From Paucibacter sp. TC2R-5 (GTDB lineage: Bacteria > Pseudomonadota > Gammaproteobacteria > Burkholderiales > Burkholderiaceae_C), in NCBI RefSeq assembly GCF_025717605.1, contig NZ_JAJIRQ010000002.1, positions 453,884 through 517,883 on the forward strand: 64,000 nt of DNA, given 5' to 3'. The notes under the pieces are model-generated. The model saw only the letters and a list, made by a program, of their open reading frames with translations. It ran no database searches and had not been told where the DNA came from. Shown here one piece after another: positions 51,977 to 61,056 of this stretch. The position numbers were made by a program, and so were the translations under genes. The stretch's first letter is position 1; every line of letters starts with the position of its first letter.

Positions 51977-52888
51977 ATGGCGACAAAAAAACTCAAAGGC
52001 CTCGGCCTCGGCTTGGAAGCACTCCTAGGCCCCACAGTCAGTGATTCAGACGCAGCAGCCGCCCGCGAAGGCGCCCCTAACGCCTTGCGGCTGGAGCAGA
52101 TGCAGGCCGGCAAATACCAGCCGCGCACGCGCATGGATGAGGGCTCGCTGTACGAGCTGGCCGAGAGCATCAAGGCGCAAGGCATCATGCAGCCGATCTT
52201 GGTGCGGCCGATCAAGCCGCCCTCGGATTTGAGCGAAGTACGTTACGAAATCATTGCGGGTGAGCGTCGCTTCCGGGCCGCCCAACTGGCTGGCTTGCGC
52301 GAAGTGCCGGTGCTGGTCAAAGCGGTGCCCGATGAAGCCGCCGCCGCGATGGCCTTGATCGAAAACATCCAGCGTGAGGACCTCAATCCGCTCGAAGAAG
52401 CGCAAGGCCTGCAACGCCTGGTCAGCGAATTCCATCTGACGCATGAACAGGCTGCCCAGGCAGTAGGCCGCTCGCGCAGTGCCGCCAGCAATCTTTTGCG
52501 CCTGCTGCAACTGGTGGAACCGGTGCAGAACATGCTGATGGCCGGCGACATCGATATGGGCCATGCACGCGCGCTGCTGCCCTTGGACGGCGCCCACCAG
52601 ATCACCTGTGCGACCGAGATCGCGGCCAAAAAGCTCAGCGTGCGCGAGGCCGAGAAAATGGTCGCTCGCCAGGGTGTCGGCCGCCAAAGCACCTTGCTGC
52701 GCGCCAAAAACGACAAGAGCCGCGATCTGCTGAGGCTTGAAGAGGAACTGTCTGACCTGCTCACGGCCGTGGTTGAAGTGCGCGTCAAAAAGCGCACCAA
52801 GCGCGGCGAACAGGGTGAACTGTCGATTCAGTTTGCATCGCTCGACGAGCTGAACGGTCTGATCGACCGCTTGCGCGGCCCACAGTAA
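51977..52888 (+). CDS. parB: chromosome-partitioning protein ParB
   Basis: A 303-residue DNA-binding CTPase. The N-terminal KKLKGLGLGLEALLG motif is the ParA-interacting tip. The CTP-binding domain has GERRFRAAQLAGLREVPVLV and ENIQREDLNPLEEAQGL, then the helix-turn-helix LTHEQAAQAVGRSRSAASNL and a C-terminal dimerisation region. It should act on the three parS sites in mnmG/rsmG. I chose the ATG at 51977, which opens the typical N-terminus. Unlike most species, parB is not directly downstream of parA. Confidence 0.95.
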   Translation: MATKKLKGLGLGLEALLGPTVSDSDAAAAREGAPNALRLEQMQAGKYQPRTRMDEGSLYELAESIKAQGIMQPILVRPIKPPSDLSEVRYEIIAGERRFRAAQLAGLREVPVLVKAVPDEAAAAMALIENIQREDLNPLEEAQGLQRLVSEFHLTHEQAAQAVGRSRSAASNLLRLLQLVEPVQNMLMAGDIDMGHARALLPLDGAHQITCATEIAAKKLSVREAEKMVARQGVGRQSTLLRAKNDKSRDLLRLEEELSDLLTAVVEVRVKKRTKRGEQGELSIQFASLDELNGLIDRLRGPQ

Positions 52889-53213
52889 AACCTGCAATGG
52901 CAGCGGCTTTTGGGGGTCAGGTCATGCCCCCCACGCCGGGCAAAATCAGCGTAGCATTGGGCCACGGTCTGGCCCTTGAAACGACTTGAAAGCACCCTAA
53001 GTACAAGCTTATTCTTGCTTAGCCAGCGGCACTCGAGTAGCAAGCTCTGATCAAGCTTGGCCAGCAAGAAATTTGCAGCAAAGAAATGCACGGAAAGCTC
53101 TGATGACGCCCCAGTTCCCGCTGGCGGCAGCGGCCGGGACGCCATCAGAACTTCCCTGAAGTCCCCGAGCAAGCAGGTGCTCGGGGTTGGACGGGGCTTT
53201 ACAGGAGCTCAGC
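52889..53213. other. 325-bp spacer between parB and prkA
   Basis: No convincing gene. It holds a GGGGGTCAGG hairpin (TGGGGG at 52911-52916 pairing with CCCCCA at 52928-52933), which may end parB transcription and belongs to the dispersed GGGGTCAGG motif. Near its right end is a perfect stem at 53163-53186. I looked for a sigma-54 type -24/-12 promoter and did not find a correctly spaced one. Confidence 0.55.
53163..53186. promoter_or_regulatory. 5' leader hairpin of prkA
   Basis: CCCCGAGCA, loop AGCAGG, TGCTCGGGG: a perfect 9-bp stem ending 27 bp before the prkA start, just ahead of its GGAG ribosome site. It is followed by TTGG and not by a T run. Possible leader control or a barrier. Confidence 0.55.
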
Positions 53214-55136
53214 ATGGACGTGATCAGCAGTTTCACCGCTCGCTACGAGCGCACTCGCGTTGAAGAACTCTCGCTGGAGGACTACCTCGCCGAGTGCAAA
53301 CGCAATCCCATCACCTACGCCACCGCGCCCGAGCGCATGCTCCAGGCCATCGGTGAGCCGCAGATGATTGACACCCGCAACGACACGCGGCTGTCGCGCC
53401 TGTTTGCCAACAAGACCATCAAGATCTACCCCGCATTTGCGGAGTTCTACGGGCTCGAAGAGGCGATTGAACAAGTCGTTAGCTACTTCCGCCATGCGGC
53501 CCAAGGTCTGGAGGAAAAGAAGCAAATTCTCTACCTGCTGGGGCCGGTCGGCGGCGGCAAAAGCTCGATCGCCGAGCGACTGAAACAGTTGATGGAGCAA
53601 GTGCCGTTTTATGCCCTGCAAGGCTCGCCGGTCAACGAGTCACCGCTGGGTCTGTTTGATGCCGCCGAGGACGGCCCGCTGCTGGAGCAGGAGTACGGTA
53701 TCCCGCGTCGCTATCTGAACCGCATCTTGAGCCCTTGGGCCGTCAAGCGGCTGGAGGAATTCGGCGGCGATATCCGCCGCTTCAAGGTCGTCAAGCGCTA
53801 CCCCAGCGTGCTCAAGCAGGTCGGCATCTCCAAGACCGAACCGGGCGATGAAAACAACCAGGACATCTCCTCGCTGGTCGGCAAGGTCGATATCCGCAAG
53901 CTCGAGACCTTTTCGCAAGACGACCCGGATGCCTACAGCTATTCCGGCGGCCTGTGCTTGGCCAATCAAGGCTTGCTGGAATTTGTCGAAATGTTCAAGG
54001 CACCGATCAAGGTGCTGCACCCGCTGCTGACGGCCACGCAGGAAGGCAATTACAAAGGCACCGAAGGCTTCGGTGCCATTCCCTTCGACGGCATCGTGCT
54101 GGCCCACAGCAATGAGAGCGAGTGGAAGACCTTCCGCAATAACAAGAACAATGAAGCCTTCCTGGACCGCATCTATATCGTCAAGGTGCCGTACTGCTTA
54201 CGCGTTAGCGAAGAGGTCAAGATCTACGAGAAGCTGATCCGCAGCTCCTCGCTGGTGTTTGCCAAATGCGCGCCGGGTACGCTGAAGATGATGAGCCAGT
54301 TCGCCATCCTGACTCGCCTGAAGGAGCCCGAAAACTCGTCCCTGTATTCGAAGATGCTGGTCTATGACGGCGAGAGCCTGAAGGACACCGACCCCAAGGC
54401 CAAGAGCTACCAGGAGTACCGCGACTACGCCGGCGTAGACGAAGGCATGAGCGGTATCTCGACCCGCTTCGCCTACAAGATTTTGTCCAAGGTCTTCAAC
54501 TTCGATTCATCCGAGGTAGCGGCCAACCCGGTGCACCTGATGTATGTGCTGGAGCAGCAGATCGAACGCGAGCAGTTCCCGACCGAGACCGAAACCAAGT
54601 ACGTCGGTTTCATCAAAGAGAACCTGGCGCCGCGCTACGCCGAGTTCATCGGCAAGGAAATACAAACCGCTTATCTGGAAAGTTATAGCGAGTACGGGCA
54701 AAACATCTTCGACCGCTATGTCACCTACGCCGATTACTGGATTCAAGACCAGGAATACCGCGACACCGACACCGGCGAGGTGTTTGACCGCTCGGCACTG
54801 AACGCCGAGTTGGAGAAGATCGAGAAGCCCGCCGGCATCAGCAACCCGAAAGACTTCCGCAACGAGATCGTCAATTTCGTGCTGCGCGCACGGGCCAATA
54901 ACGCAGGCAAAAACGCTTCCTGGACCAGCTACGAGAAGTTGCGTACGGTGATCGAGAAGAAGATGTTCTCCAACACCGAAGAGTTGCTGCCCGTCATCAG
55001 CTTCAACGCCAAGGCCAGCGCCGACGAGGCCAAGAAGCATGAGAACTTCGTCCAGCGCATGGTCGACAAGGGCTACACGGCCAAACAGGTGCGGCTACTC
55101 TGCGAATGGTATTTGAGGGTTAGAAAGAGCTCCTGA
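53214..55136 (+). CDS. prkA: PrkA serine protein kinase (YeaG)
   Basis: A 640-residue kinase. Its N-terminal AAA-like domain has GPVGGGKSSIAERL (Walker A) and the family segment NRIYIV/FLDRIYIVKVPYC; the C-terminal kinase-like domain follows. In E. coli YeaG is a stress- and nitrogen-starvation-related kinase acting with YeaH. It is first of a three-gene operon (prkA, DUF444, spoVR) present in many bacteria. GGAG six bases upstream marks the ATG at 53214. A hairpin lies in its leader. Confidence 0.96.
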   Translation: MDVISSFTARYERTRVEELSLEDYLAECKRNPITYATAPERMLQAIGEPQMIDTRNDTRLSRLFANKTIKIYPAFAEFYGLEEAIEQVVSYFRHAAQGLEEKKQILYLLGPVGGGKSSIAERLKQLMEQVPFYALQGSPVNESPLGLFDAAEDGPLLEQEYGIPRRYLNRILSPWAVKRLEEFGGDIRRFKVVKRYPSVLKQVGISKTEPGDENNQDISSLVGKVDIRKLETFSQDDPDAYSYSGGLCLANQGLLEFVEMFKAPIKVLHPLLTATQEGNYKGTEGFGAIPFDGIVLAHSNESEWKTFRNNKNNEAFLDRIYIVKVPYCLRVSEEVKIYEKLIRSSSLVFAKCAPGTLKMMSQFAILTRLKEPENSSLYSKMLVYDGESLKDTDPKAKSYQEYRDYAGVDEGMSGISTRFAYKILSKVFNFDSSEVAANPVHLMYVLEQQIEREQFPTETETKYVGFIKENLAPRYAEFIGKEIQTAYLESYSEYGQNIFDRYVTYADYWIQDQEYRDTDTGEVFDRSALNAELEKIEKPAGISNPKDFRNEIVNFVLRARANNAGKNASWTSYEKLRTVIEKKMFSNTEELLPVISFNAKASADEAKKHENFVQRMVDKGYTAKQVRLLCEWYLRVRKSS

Positions 55137-55215
55137 AGGCTATTGAAGCTCCAGCGCTAGGTGAGTTGGACGCTAACTCTCACCTGGCCTTCGAATCACT
55201 GCCTGAGGACTACAG

Positions 55216-56496
55216 ATGCTTCAACAAATCATCGACCGTCGCCTGTCGGGCAAGAACAAGTCGATAGGCAACCGGGAACGCTTTTTACAGCGCCACAAGG
55301 AACAGGTGCGCGAAGCGGTGCGGCGGGCCGTTGATGGGCGCGGCATCCGCGATATGCAAAAAGGCGAGGACGTTCACATTCCGAAAAAGGACTTGAGCGA
55401 GCCGATCTTCGGCCACGGCGAGGGTGGCGTGCGCGAGGTGGTGCGGCCCGGCAATACCGAGCATGTCAAAGGTGACCGCGTCGCCAAACCCAAGGGCGGC
55501 GGCCAAGGTCAAGGTGGCGGCCAGGCCAGCGACTCCGGCGAGGGCGACGACGACTTCGTCTTCCACCTCAGCCGCGAGGAGTTCATGCAGGTCTTTTTTG
55601 AAGACCTAGCTCTGCCCAATCTGGAGCGCACCCAGCTCGCCGATACGCCGGAATGGAAGACCCACCGGGCCGGCTACACCGGCGACGGCAACCCGACCAA
55701 TCTGCACATCGTGCGCTCGATGCGCGGCGCTTTAGGGCGGCGCATCGCCTTGGGTACCGACAAGCGGCGCGAGCTGCTGGAGTTGGAAGAGCGCTTGGCC
55801 TTGCTCAAGCATGAAGACCCCGTTGACCGCGAAGTTCAGCGCATGCTGGCGGAGACCGAAGCGCGCATCCAACATCTGCGCCAGCGCCTCAAGGCCATCC
55901 CATTTCTCGACCCCATCGATCTGCGCTTTCGCAACCGGGTGCGCGTGCCGGTGCCAACCAGCCGCGCCGTGATGTTCTGCTTGATGGATGTATCGGGCTC
56001 AATGGACGAGGGCCGCAAGGATCTGTCCAAGCGCTTTTTCATCCTGCTTTATCTGTTCCTGACCCGGCATTACGAAAAGATCGACGTCGTTTTCATTCGC
56101 CACCACACGCAGGCGCAAGAAGTGGACGAGCAGAATTTCTTCCATGCCACCGAAACCGGCGGCACCGTGGTGTCCAGCGCCTTGGTGCTGATGGAAGAAA
56201 TCATCCAGGCTCGCTACCCCCGCAGCGAATGGAATATCTACGGCGCTCAGGCCAGCGACGGCGACAACTGGCACCACGACAGCGGCCGCTGCCGCGAGCT
56301 TTTGGCCGACAAGATCTTGCCGATGTGCCGCTACTTCGCCTATGTGCAAGTCGCCGAACAGGAGCAAAACCTCTGGGACGAATACAGCAAACTCAGCCAA
56401 GAGGTGCGCCACTTCGCCATGCGCAAGGCCACCGAAGTCTCGCAAATCTACCCGGTCTTCCGCGATCTGTTCAAGAAGGAAAGCTCAGCTAAGTGA
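55216..56496 (+). CDS. yeaH: YeaH/YhbH DUF444 von Willebrand-type protein
   Basis: A 426-residue protein of the YeaH/YhbH family, partner of PrkA. The metal-ion site DVSGSM opens a von Willebrand A-like fold (MDVSGSMDEGRKDLSKRF), and the N-terminal basic region (RNRERFLQRHKEQVREAVRR) and glycine-rich linker (GGGQGQGGGQ) are usual. It lies 80 bp after prkA and 43 bp before spoVR. It probably acts with the kinase in stress adaptation. Confidence 0.95.
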   Translation: MLQQIIDRRLSGKNKSIGNRERFLQRHKEQVREAVRRAVDGRGIRDMQKGEDVHIPKKDLSEPIFGHGEGGVREVVRPGNTEHVKGDRVAKPKGGGQGQGGGQASDSGEGDDDFVFHLSREEFMQVFFEDLALPNLERTQLADTPEWKTHRAGYTGDGNPTNLHIVRSMRGALGRRIALGTDKRRELLELEERLALLKHEDPVDREVQRMLAETEARIQHLRQRLKAIPFLDPIDLRFRNRVRVPVPTSRAVMFCLMDVSGSMDEGRKDLSKRFFILLYLFLTRHYEKIDVVFIRHHTQAQEVDEQNFFHATETGGTVVSSALVLMEEIIQARYPRSEWNIYGAQASDGDNWHHDSGRCRELLADKILPMCRYFAYVQVAEQEQNLWDEYSKLSQEVRHFAMRKATEVSQIYPVFRDLFKKESSAK

Positions 56497-56538
56497 GTGC
56501 CTGCACTCACCCGCTACATCAAGGCATAAGGGGCTGAC

Positions 56539-58137
56539 ATGACCGACATCGAAAACCGCCGCCACCGCGCCATCGCCCCCAGCACCGATGACTACGGCGG
56601 GCGCCGCTGCAAGCCGGCCTTGAAGGAAATGAAACCGGCCGGCCCCAGGCCCGCCGCCCCGCTGCCCTCGCCCAGCGACTGGACCTTTGAGCTGATCGAC
56701 GAATACCACGATGTGATTCGCGCCACAGCCGAGCGCTACGGCTTGGACACCTACCCGAACCAGCTCGAGATCATCACCGCCGAGCAGATGATGGATGCCT
56801 ACGCCTCGGTGGGCATGCCGGTCAATTACCGCCACTGGAGCTATGGCAAGGAGTTCATCGCCACCGAGCGCAACTACAAGCGCGGACAGATGGGTCTGGC
56901 CTATGAGATCGTCATCAACTCCGACCCCTGCATCGCCTACCTGATGGAAGAAAACACCATGGCCATGCAAGCCTTGGTGATTGCTCATGCCTGCTACGGG
57001 CACAACAGCTTCTTCAAGGGCAACTACCTGTTCCGCATGTGGACCGATGCCTCCAGCATCATCGACTACCTGGTCTATGCGAAAAACTTTGTGGCCGAAT
57101 GCGAGCAGCGCCATGGCATCTCGCAGGTCGAGCAAATGCTGGACTCCTGCCATGCGCTGATGTCTTACGGCGTCGACCGCTACCGCCGCCCCGCCAAGCT
57201 CTCATTGGCCCAAGAACGCACTCGCATGGCCGACCGCGAGGCCCATGCGCAGCAGCAGATCAACGACATCTGGCGCACCCTGCCCAAGCGCGCCGACGCG
57301 GCCGCCGAGGCCGCCACCGCCCTGCGCTTCCCCGACGAGCCGCAGGAAAACATCCTCTATTTCATCGAAAAGAGTGCGCCGCTGCTGGAGCCCTGGCAGC
57401 GCGAAATTGTGCGCATCGTGCGCAAGATCGCTCAGTATTTCTACCCCCAGCGCCAGACCCAGGTGATGAACGAGGGCTGGGCCACCTTCTGGCATCACCG
57501 TCTGCTCAACCAGATGTATGACGATGGTTATCTAAGCGACGGCATGATGATCGAATGGCTGAAGTCACACACCAATGTGGTCGCGCAGCAGCCCATGGCC
57601 AATCTGAATCCCTATGCGCTGGGCTTTGCGATGTATACCGACATCAAGCGCATCTGCGAAAAGCCGACCGAAGAAGACCGGCGCTGGTTCCCCGACATCG
57701 CCGGCGGCGACTGGCTACCGACGATCGACCATGCGATGCGCAACTTCAAGGACGAGAGCTTTATAGGCCAATACCTGAGCCCGCACCTGATGCGTGAGTT
57801 CAGGCTGTTTTCCATCCTCGACGACGAGAAATTGTCCGAGTACGAAATCTCCGCCATTCATGACGAAGCCGGCTATCAGCATGTGCGCGAAGCCCTGTCC
57901 CGCCAATACGATCTGAGTACCCGCGAGCCCAATATCCAGGTCTGGAACGTCAATCTGCGCGGGGACCGCTCACTCACCCTGCGCCACACCCAGCATATGG
58001 GGCGCCCCCTGCACGACAGCGCGCAAGAAGTGCTCAAGCATGTGGCCCGGCTGTGGGGCTTTGGCGTTCAGCTGGAAAGCGTCGATGACAAGGGCGAGGT
58101 CAGCAAGCGCTGGAGCGTGGCGGCGCCGCCGGCATGA
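56539..58137 (+). CDS. spoVR: SpoVR-family protein
   Basis: A 532-residue SpoVR protein. The family hallmarks are the N-terminal WTFELIDEYHDVIRATAERYG, the NYRHWSYGKEF motif and VMNEGWATFWHHRLLNQMYD, where the His/Glu cluster may bind metal. SpoVR was named for cortex formation in Bacillus, but it is widespread in non-sporulating Proteobacteria as the third gene of the prkA-yeaH operon. Its biochemical role is unknown. AAGGGG precedes the ATG. Confidence 0.96.
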   Translation: MTDIENRRHRAIAPSTDDYGGRRCKPALKEMKPAGPRPAAPLPSPSDWTFELIDEYHDVIRATAERYGLDTYPNQLEIITAEQMMDAYASVGMPVNYRHWSYGKEFIATERNYKRGQMGLAYEIVINSDPCIAYLMEENTMAMQALVIAHACYGHNSFFKGNYLFRMWTDASSIIDYLVYAKNFVAECEQRHGISQVEQMLDSCHALMSYGVDRYRRPAKLSLAQERTRMADREAHAQQQINDIWRTLPKRADAAAEAATALRFPDEPQENILYFIEKSAPLLEPWQREIVRIVRKIAQYFYPQRQTQVMNEGWATFWHHRLLNQMYDDGYLSDGMMIEWLKSHTNVVAQQPMANLNPYALGFAMYTDIKRICEKPTEEDRRWFPDIAGGDWLPTIDHAMRNFKDESFIGQYLSPHLMREFRLFSILDDEKLSEYEISAIHDEAGYQHVREALSRQYDLSTREPNIQVWNVNLRGDRSLTLRHTQHMGRPLHDSAQEVLKHVARLWGFGVQLESVDDKGEVSKRWSVAAPPA

Positions 58138-58144
58138 CACGACA

Positions 58145-59557
58145 CTAGGCTTCGGCCAGCAGAGCCGTGGCGAGCTCGCCCAAGACGCGAATACCGATTG
58201 CCCTCTCCTCGCTCAGCGGGTGTGCAGCCGTCAGACGCAGGCAGTGGTCGAAGCCCGTGCCGGTGCTGAAGACCGCCCCGGGAACGAAGTTGTAGCCGCG
58301 CGCCCGCGCTTGCTCAAGCAGGATGGAGGCATCCAAGCCAGCCGGTAAAACGACCCACAAGGCATAGCCTGCATCACCGCTATTCAGCCTTGTCCCGGTG
58401 GGAAAGTGCGCCAAGATCTCGCGCTGATACAGCTCGACCTGCTCCTTCAAGCTTTGCCTCAGCCTTCTGAGGTGCGCGTCAAAACTGCTGCTGGCCAGAA
58501 ACGCAGCCATGACCTGCTCGATCAAAGACGGCATCAACTCACCATGCACCGCACGCGCCGCCCGTAACTGCAAATGCAGGCGGCCACTGACGACATAGCC
58601 CAGACTGAAGCCAGTCCCACTGATGCAGGCGAAGCTGCCGCAGTACAGCACCCAGTCGTCGCGATCAAACGCCTTCAGAGGGCGTGGTCGATAGGCGCCA
58701 CGATAGAGCTCACCCATCATGTCGCACTCGATCAGGGGCAGCTGATGCTGGGTGATCAGGGTGACGAGTTGCTCCTTGTCGGCGTCGCTCCAGCCGCCTC
58801 CGGGCGCAGTGCTCAAGCTGTGGTCAAACACGCAGGCGGCCACAGGGTACTGACTCAGCGCATGGCCCAAAGCCTCCAGGGAGGGACCGTTCTCGTTCGA
58901 GACCGGAATCTCAAGCACGCGCAAGCCCATGCTCGCAATCAGTTCCAGCGCCCGCATCGGCGCCGGGCTGGTGACCACGACCCAATCGCCGGCTTGCGTC
59001 AGCAGCCGCAAGCAAAGCTGCAGCGACTCACCCTCGCCCTGCGTCACGACGATGTCATCGGCAGCAAAGGCGCAGCCCAGCCGGGGAGCCCGCAGGGCCA
59101 GCTGCAGGCGCAGCGTCTCGCCGCCGAAGACGCTTCCGGTGGCCAACGGTGATGATGATGAGCGACATTGCTGCGCCAACAGCCTTCGCAAGGTTGAAAT
59201 AGGAAGCAATTCCTGCGGCAATGTCAGATGACCAAGCGATAACAAGCCCGGCTGCGAAGCGGCCAAGCTCATCAGGCGCCGGCGTCGCCCGGCTAACTCC
59301 AGCGCCGTCACCCGCGTCGCAAAACCGATGGGCGCGGGTGCCTGGCAGGAAAAAAAGCCACGGCGAGCACGCGCCTCGATCAGCCCCGCATCCTCCAGAT
59401 CATGCAGCGCATGGGTCACGGTGGCCAAGCTCGCGGCATGTTCCGCACAGAGATGGCGGACCGAGGGCAGCCGACTGCCGGGCGGATATCGCCCGGCTTG
59501 CAAGGCCTCGGCCAGCGTGGCTGCAAGTGTGCGGTAGCGAAGGGGGCGAGAGCTCAT
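58145..59557 (-). CDS. MocR/GntR-type regulator with degenerate aminotransferase domain
   Basis: A 470-residue chimeric regulator: GntR winged helix (about 5-70; LPSVRHLCAEHAASLATVTH) plus an aminotransferase-fold domain. In the usual MocR motif GSFSK-x-x-x-P-G-x-R-L-G-Y the lysine carries PLP; here it reads GSFACISGTGFSLGYV, so Cys311 (codon 58625-58627) replaces Lys and Ser replaces the later Arg. The neighbouring ECDMMGELYRG also lacks the usual Tyr. PLP cannot be bound as a Schiff base, so the ligand must differ. It is divergent from an MFS gene with GATAC repeats between them, which it probably controls. Confidence 0.9.
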   Translation of the reverse strand: MSSRPLRYRTLAATLAEALQAGRYPPGSRLPSVRHLCAEHAASLATVTHALHDLEDAGLIEARARRGFFSCQAPAPIGFATRVTALELAGRRRRLMSLAASQPGLLSLGHLTLPQELLPISTLRRLLAQQCRSSSSPLATGSVFGGETLRLQLALRAPRLGCAFAADDIVVTQGEGESLQLCLRLLTQAGDWVVVTSPAPMRALELIASMGLRVLEIPVSNENGPSLEALGHALSQYPVAACVFDHSLSTAPGGGWSDADKEQLVTLITQHQLPLIECDMMGELYRGAYRPRPLKAFDRDDWVLYCGSFACISGTGFSLGYVVSGRLHLQLRAARAVHGELMPSLIEQVMAAFLASSSFDAHLRRLRQSLKEQVELYQREILAHFPTGTRLNSGDAGYALWVVLPAGLDASILLEQARARGYNFVPGAVFSTGTGFDHCLRLTAAHPLSEERAIGIRVLGELATALLAEA

Positions 59558-59594
59558 GCGAAAGACCGGCTAAGGGCCGGTCAAAGGCTCGCAC

Positions 59595-59672
59595 GATACC
59601 GTCAATTGCGCCTTCTGAATCGATACACAGCTCCAAAGAACAAGCGATACAGGCGCAGGCCGGCCCTGTATC
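59595..59672. promoter_or_regulatory. repeated GATAC boxes between regulator and MFS gene
   Basis: GATAC occurs directly at 59595, 59622 and 59646, and inverted (GTATC) at 59668. The last two form a perfect inverted repeat, GATACAGG (59646-59653) and CCTGTATC (59665-59672), with an 11-bp spacer. Arrays of short direct and inverted half-sites are typical of MocR operators. Confidence 0.55.
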
Positions 59673-59763
59673 TATCTCGCCGACAGAGCGCTGAGCCTTT
59701 GCGCCTAGGCGGCTAATTCCTAGACTGCGCGGGCCATGACAACGAGCGAGGGAACGAACAGCC

Positions 59764-61047
59764 ATGCCATACCTAACTACCCGCCTCCAAGCCTGCACGC
59801 CCTGCGTGCGGCAGCTTCTACTGAGTGAGCTGCTTGGCCTGCTGGCCAGCGCCGCTACTCAGACCGGCGTGGCTTGGTGGATTGCGGGCCAAGGCGGCGG
59901 CGCCGACATGGCCGTCTATGGGGCGGTGACGGCGCTGTGTTCGCTGCTCGCCATGCCATTGCTATCTCCTTTTGGAGACCGCTGGCCGAAACAGCAGCTG
60001 GTTCGTCTGGCAAGAACAGGCCTCCTGCTGGATGCGCTGGCGCTCGCTTTGCTGGCATCGAGCGGCCTCTACAGCCTAGCGCTACTGTGTGCCTGTTCCG
60101 TGCTGGCCACCCTCGCCAACGCATTGCTGCTGCCGGCACAGGCGAGCATGCTTCCCGAACTGGTGGCAACGGAACAACTCCCCGAGGCCATACGACTACG
60201 ACGCACCGCCCAGGCGATCGGGAGTCTGCTGGGTCCTGGCTTGAGTGGCGCCTTGCTTGCATTCGGCGGGGTGGCGCCAGCGATGACGCTGAATGTCTTG
60301 CTGTTCGGCTTGGCGTGTTTGGCTGCGCAGCGTTTGAAACAAGCACCGTATGCCGCAGCGCCGCCTGGCTCTAGGGGCTGGCGCAGCGATATAAGCGCCG
60401 GCCTGCGAGCCAAATGGGGCGTCACGCTCGACCGTTGGTGGTCCCTGACCGGCGCCTTGATGATGATATTTTTGCTGCCCGCCATCGGCATGCTCTTGCC
60501 CCTGCGCTTGCAGTCTATGCAACTTTCGGCGCTATGGTTCGGCGCTTGCGGCGCGGCCTTGTCGGTCGGCCTGCTCATGGGATTGGCCGGCCTTGCCGAT
60601 GCTTTGACTGACCGCCTGGGCCGGGTTCGTGCGATCGGTGTGGCCGTGGCCTTGTGCGGCCTCGCCGTCGGCTCGATCGGTGTTTGCGATTCCGCACCGG
60701 GCTTGCTGGCCCTCTTTGCGCTGATCGGCCTATCCATGTCGGTCACCCAATTGGTCGGCCAGACCCACCGCGCCCTGGCCGTGCCGGAGAACTTCCGCGC
60801 CCGTATGGCAGCTGGCCAAATGATGATTGCTCAGTTGGCCGCAGCGCTCGCCCCGGCAATCGCGGGCTTGCTGCTGCTGCGCTGGGAGGTGGCCGAGGTC
60901 TATCTATGGCTGTCGGCGGGCTTCCTGGGCAGCGGACTGCTGCTATTGGCGGTACCGGAGCTCAGACCCTTCCTGCGGCTCGATCACGAGCAGGTCAAAA
61001 ACTGGTATGGCCGGCGCTACCCCGAAGCCTTTGCAGCACGCCGCTAA
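59764..61047 (+). CDS. MFS transporter (EntS-like group)
   Basis: A 427-residue major-facilitator protein with about 12 transmembrane helices. Family signs: LGLLASAATQTGVAWWIAG in the first helix, the basic loop RWPKQQLVRLARTG after helix 2, AQASMLPELVATEQLPEAIR before helix 5, and a central loop near residue 210. The pattern resembles the enterobactin-exporter-like group, but the substrate is unknown. It is divergent from the MocR-type regulator and likely under its control. Confidence 0.88.
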   Translation: MPYLTTRLQACTPCVRQLLLSELLGLLASAATQTGVAWWIAGQGGGADMAVYGAVTALCSLLAMPLLSPFGDRWPKQQLVRLARTGLLLDALALALLASSGLYSLALLCACSVLATLANALLLPAQASMLPELVATEQLPEAIRLRRTAQAIGSLLGPGLSGALLAFGGVAPAMTLNVLLFGLACLAAQRLKQAPYAAAPPGSRGWRSDISAGLRAKWGVTLDRWWSLTGALMMIFLLPAIGMLLPLRLQSMQLSALWFGACGAALSVGLLMGLAGLADALTDRLGRVRAIGVAVALCGLAVGSIGVCDSAPGLLALFALIGLSMSVTQLVGQTHRALAVPENFRARMAAGQMMIAQLAAALAPAIAGLLLLRWEVAEVYLWLSAGFLGSGLLLLAVPELRPFLRLDHEQVKNWYGRRYPEAFAARR

Positions 61048-61056
61048 AGGCTCCGA

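Noticed and set aside
52889-53213. Sigma-54 promoter for the prkA operon
   Set aside because: TTGGCC...TTTGCA is present, but the GG-GC spacing is 14 and not 10 bases, so it does not fit the -24/-12 rule.
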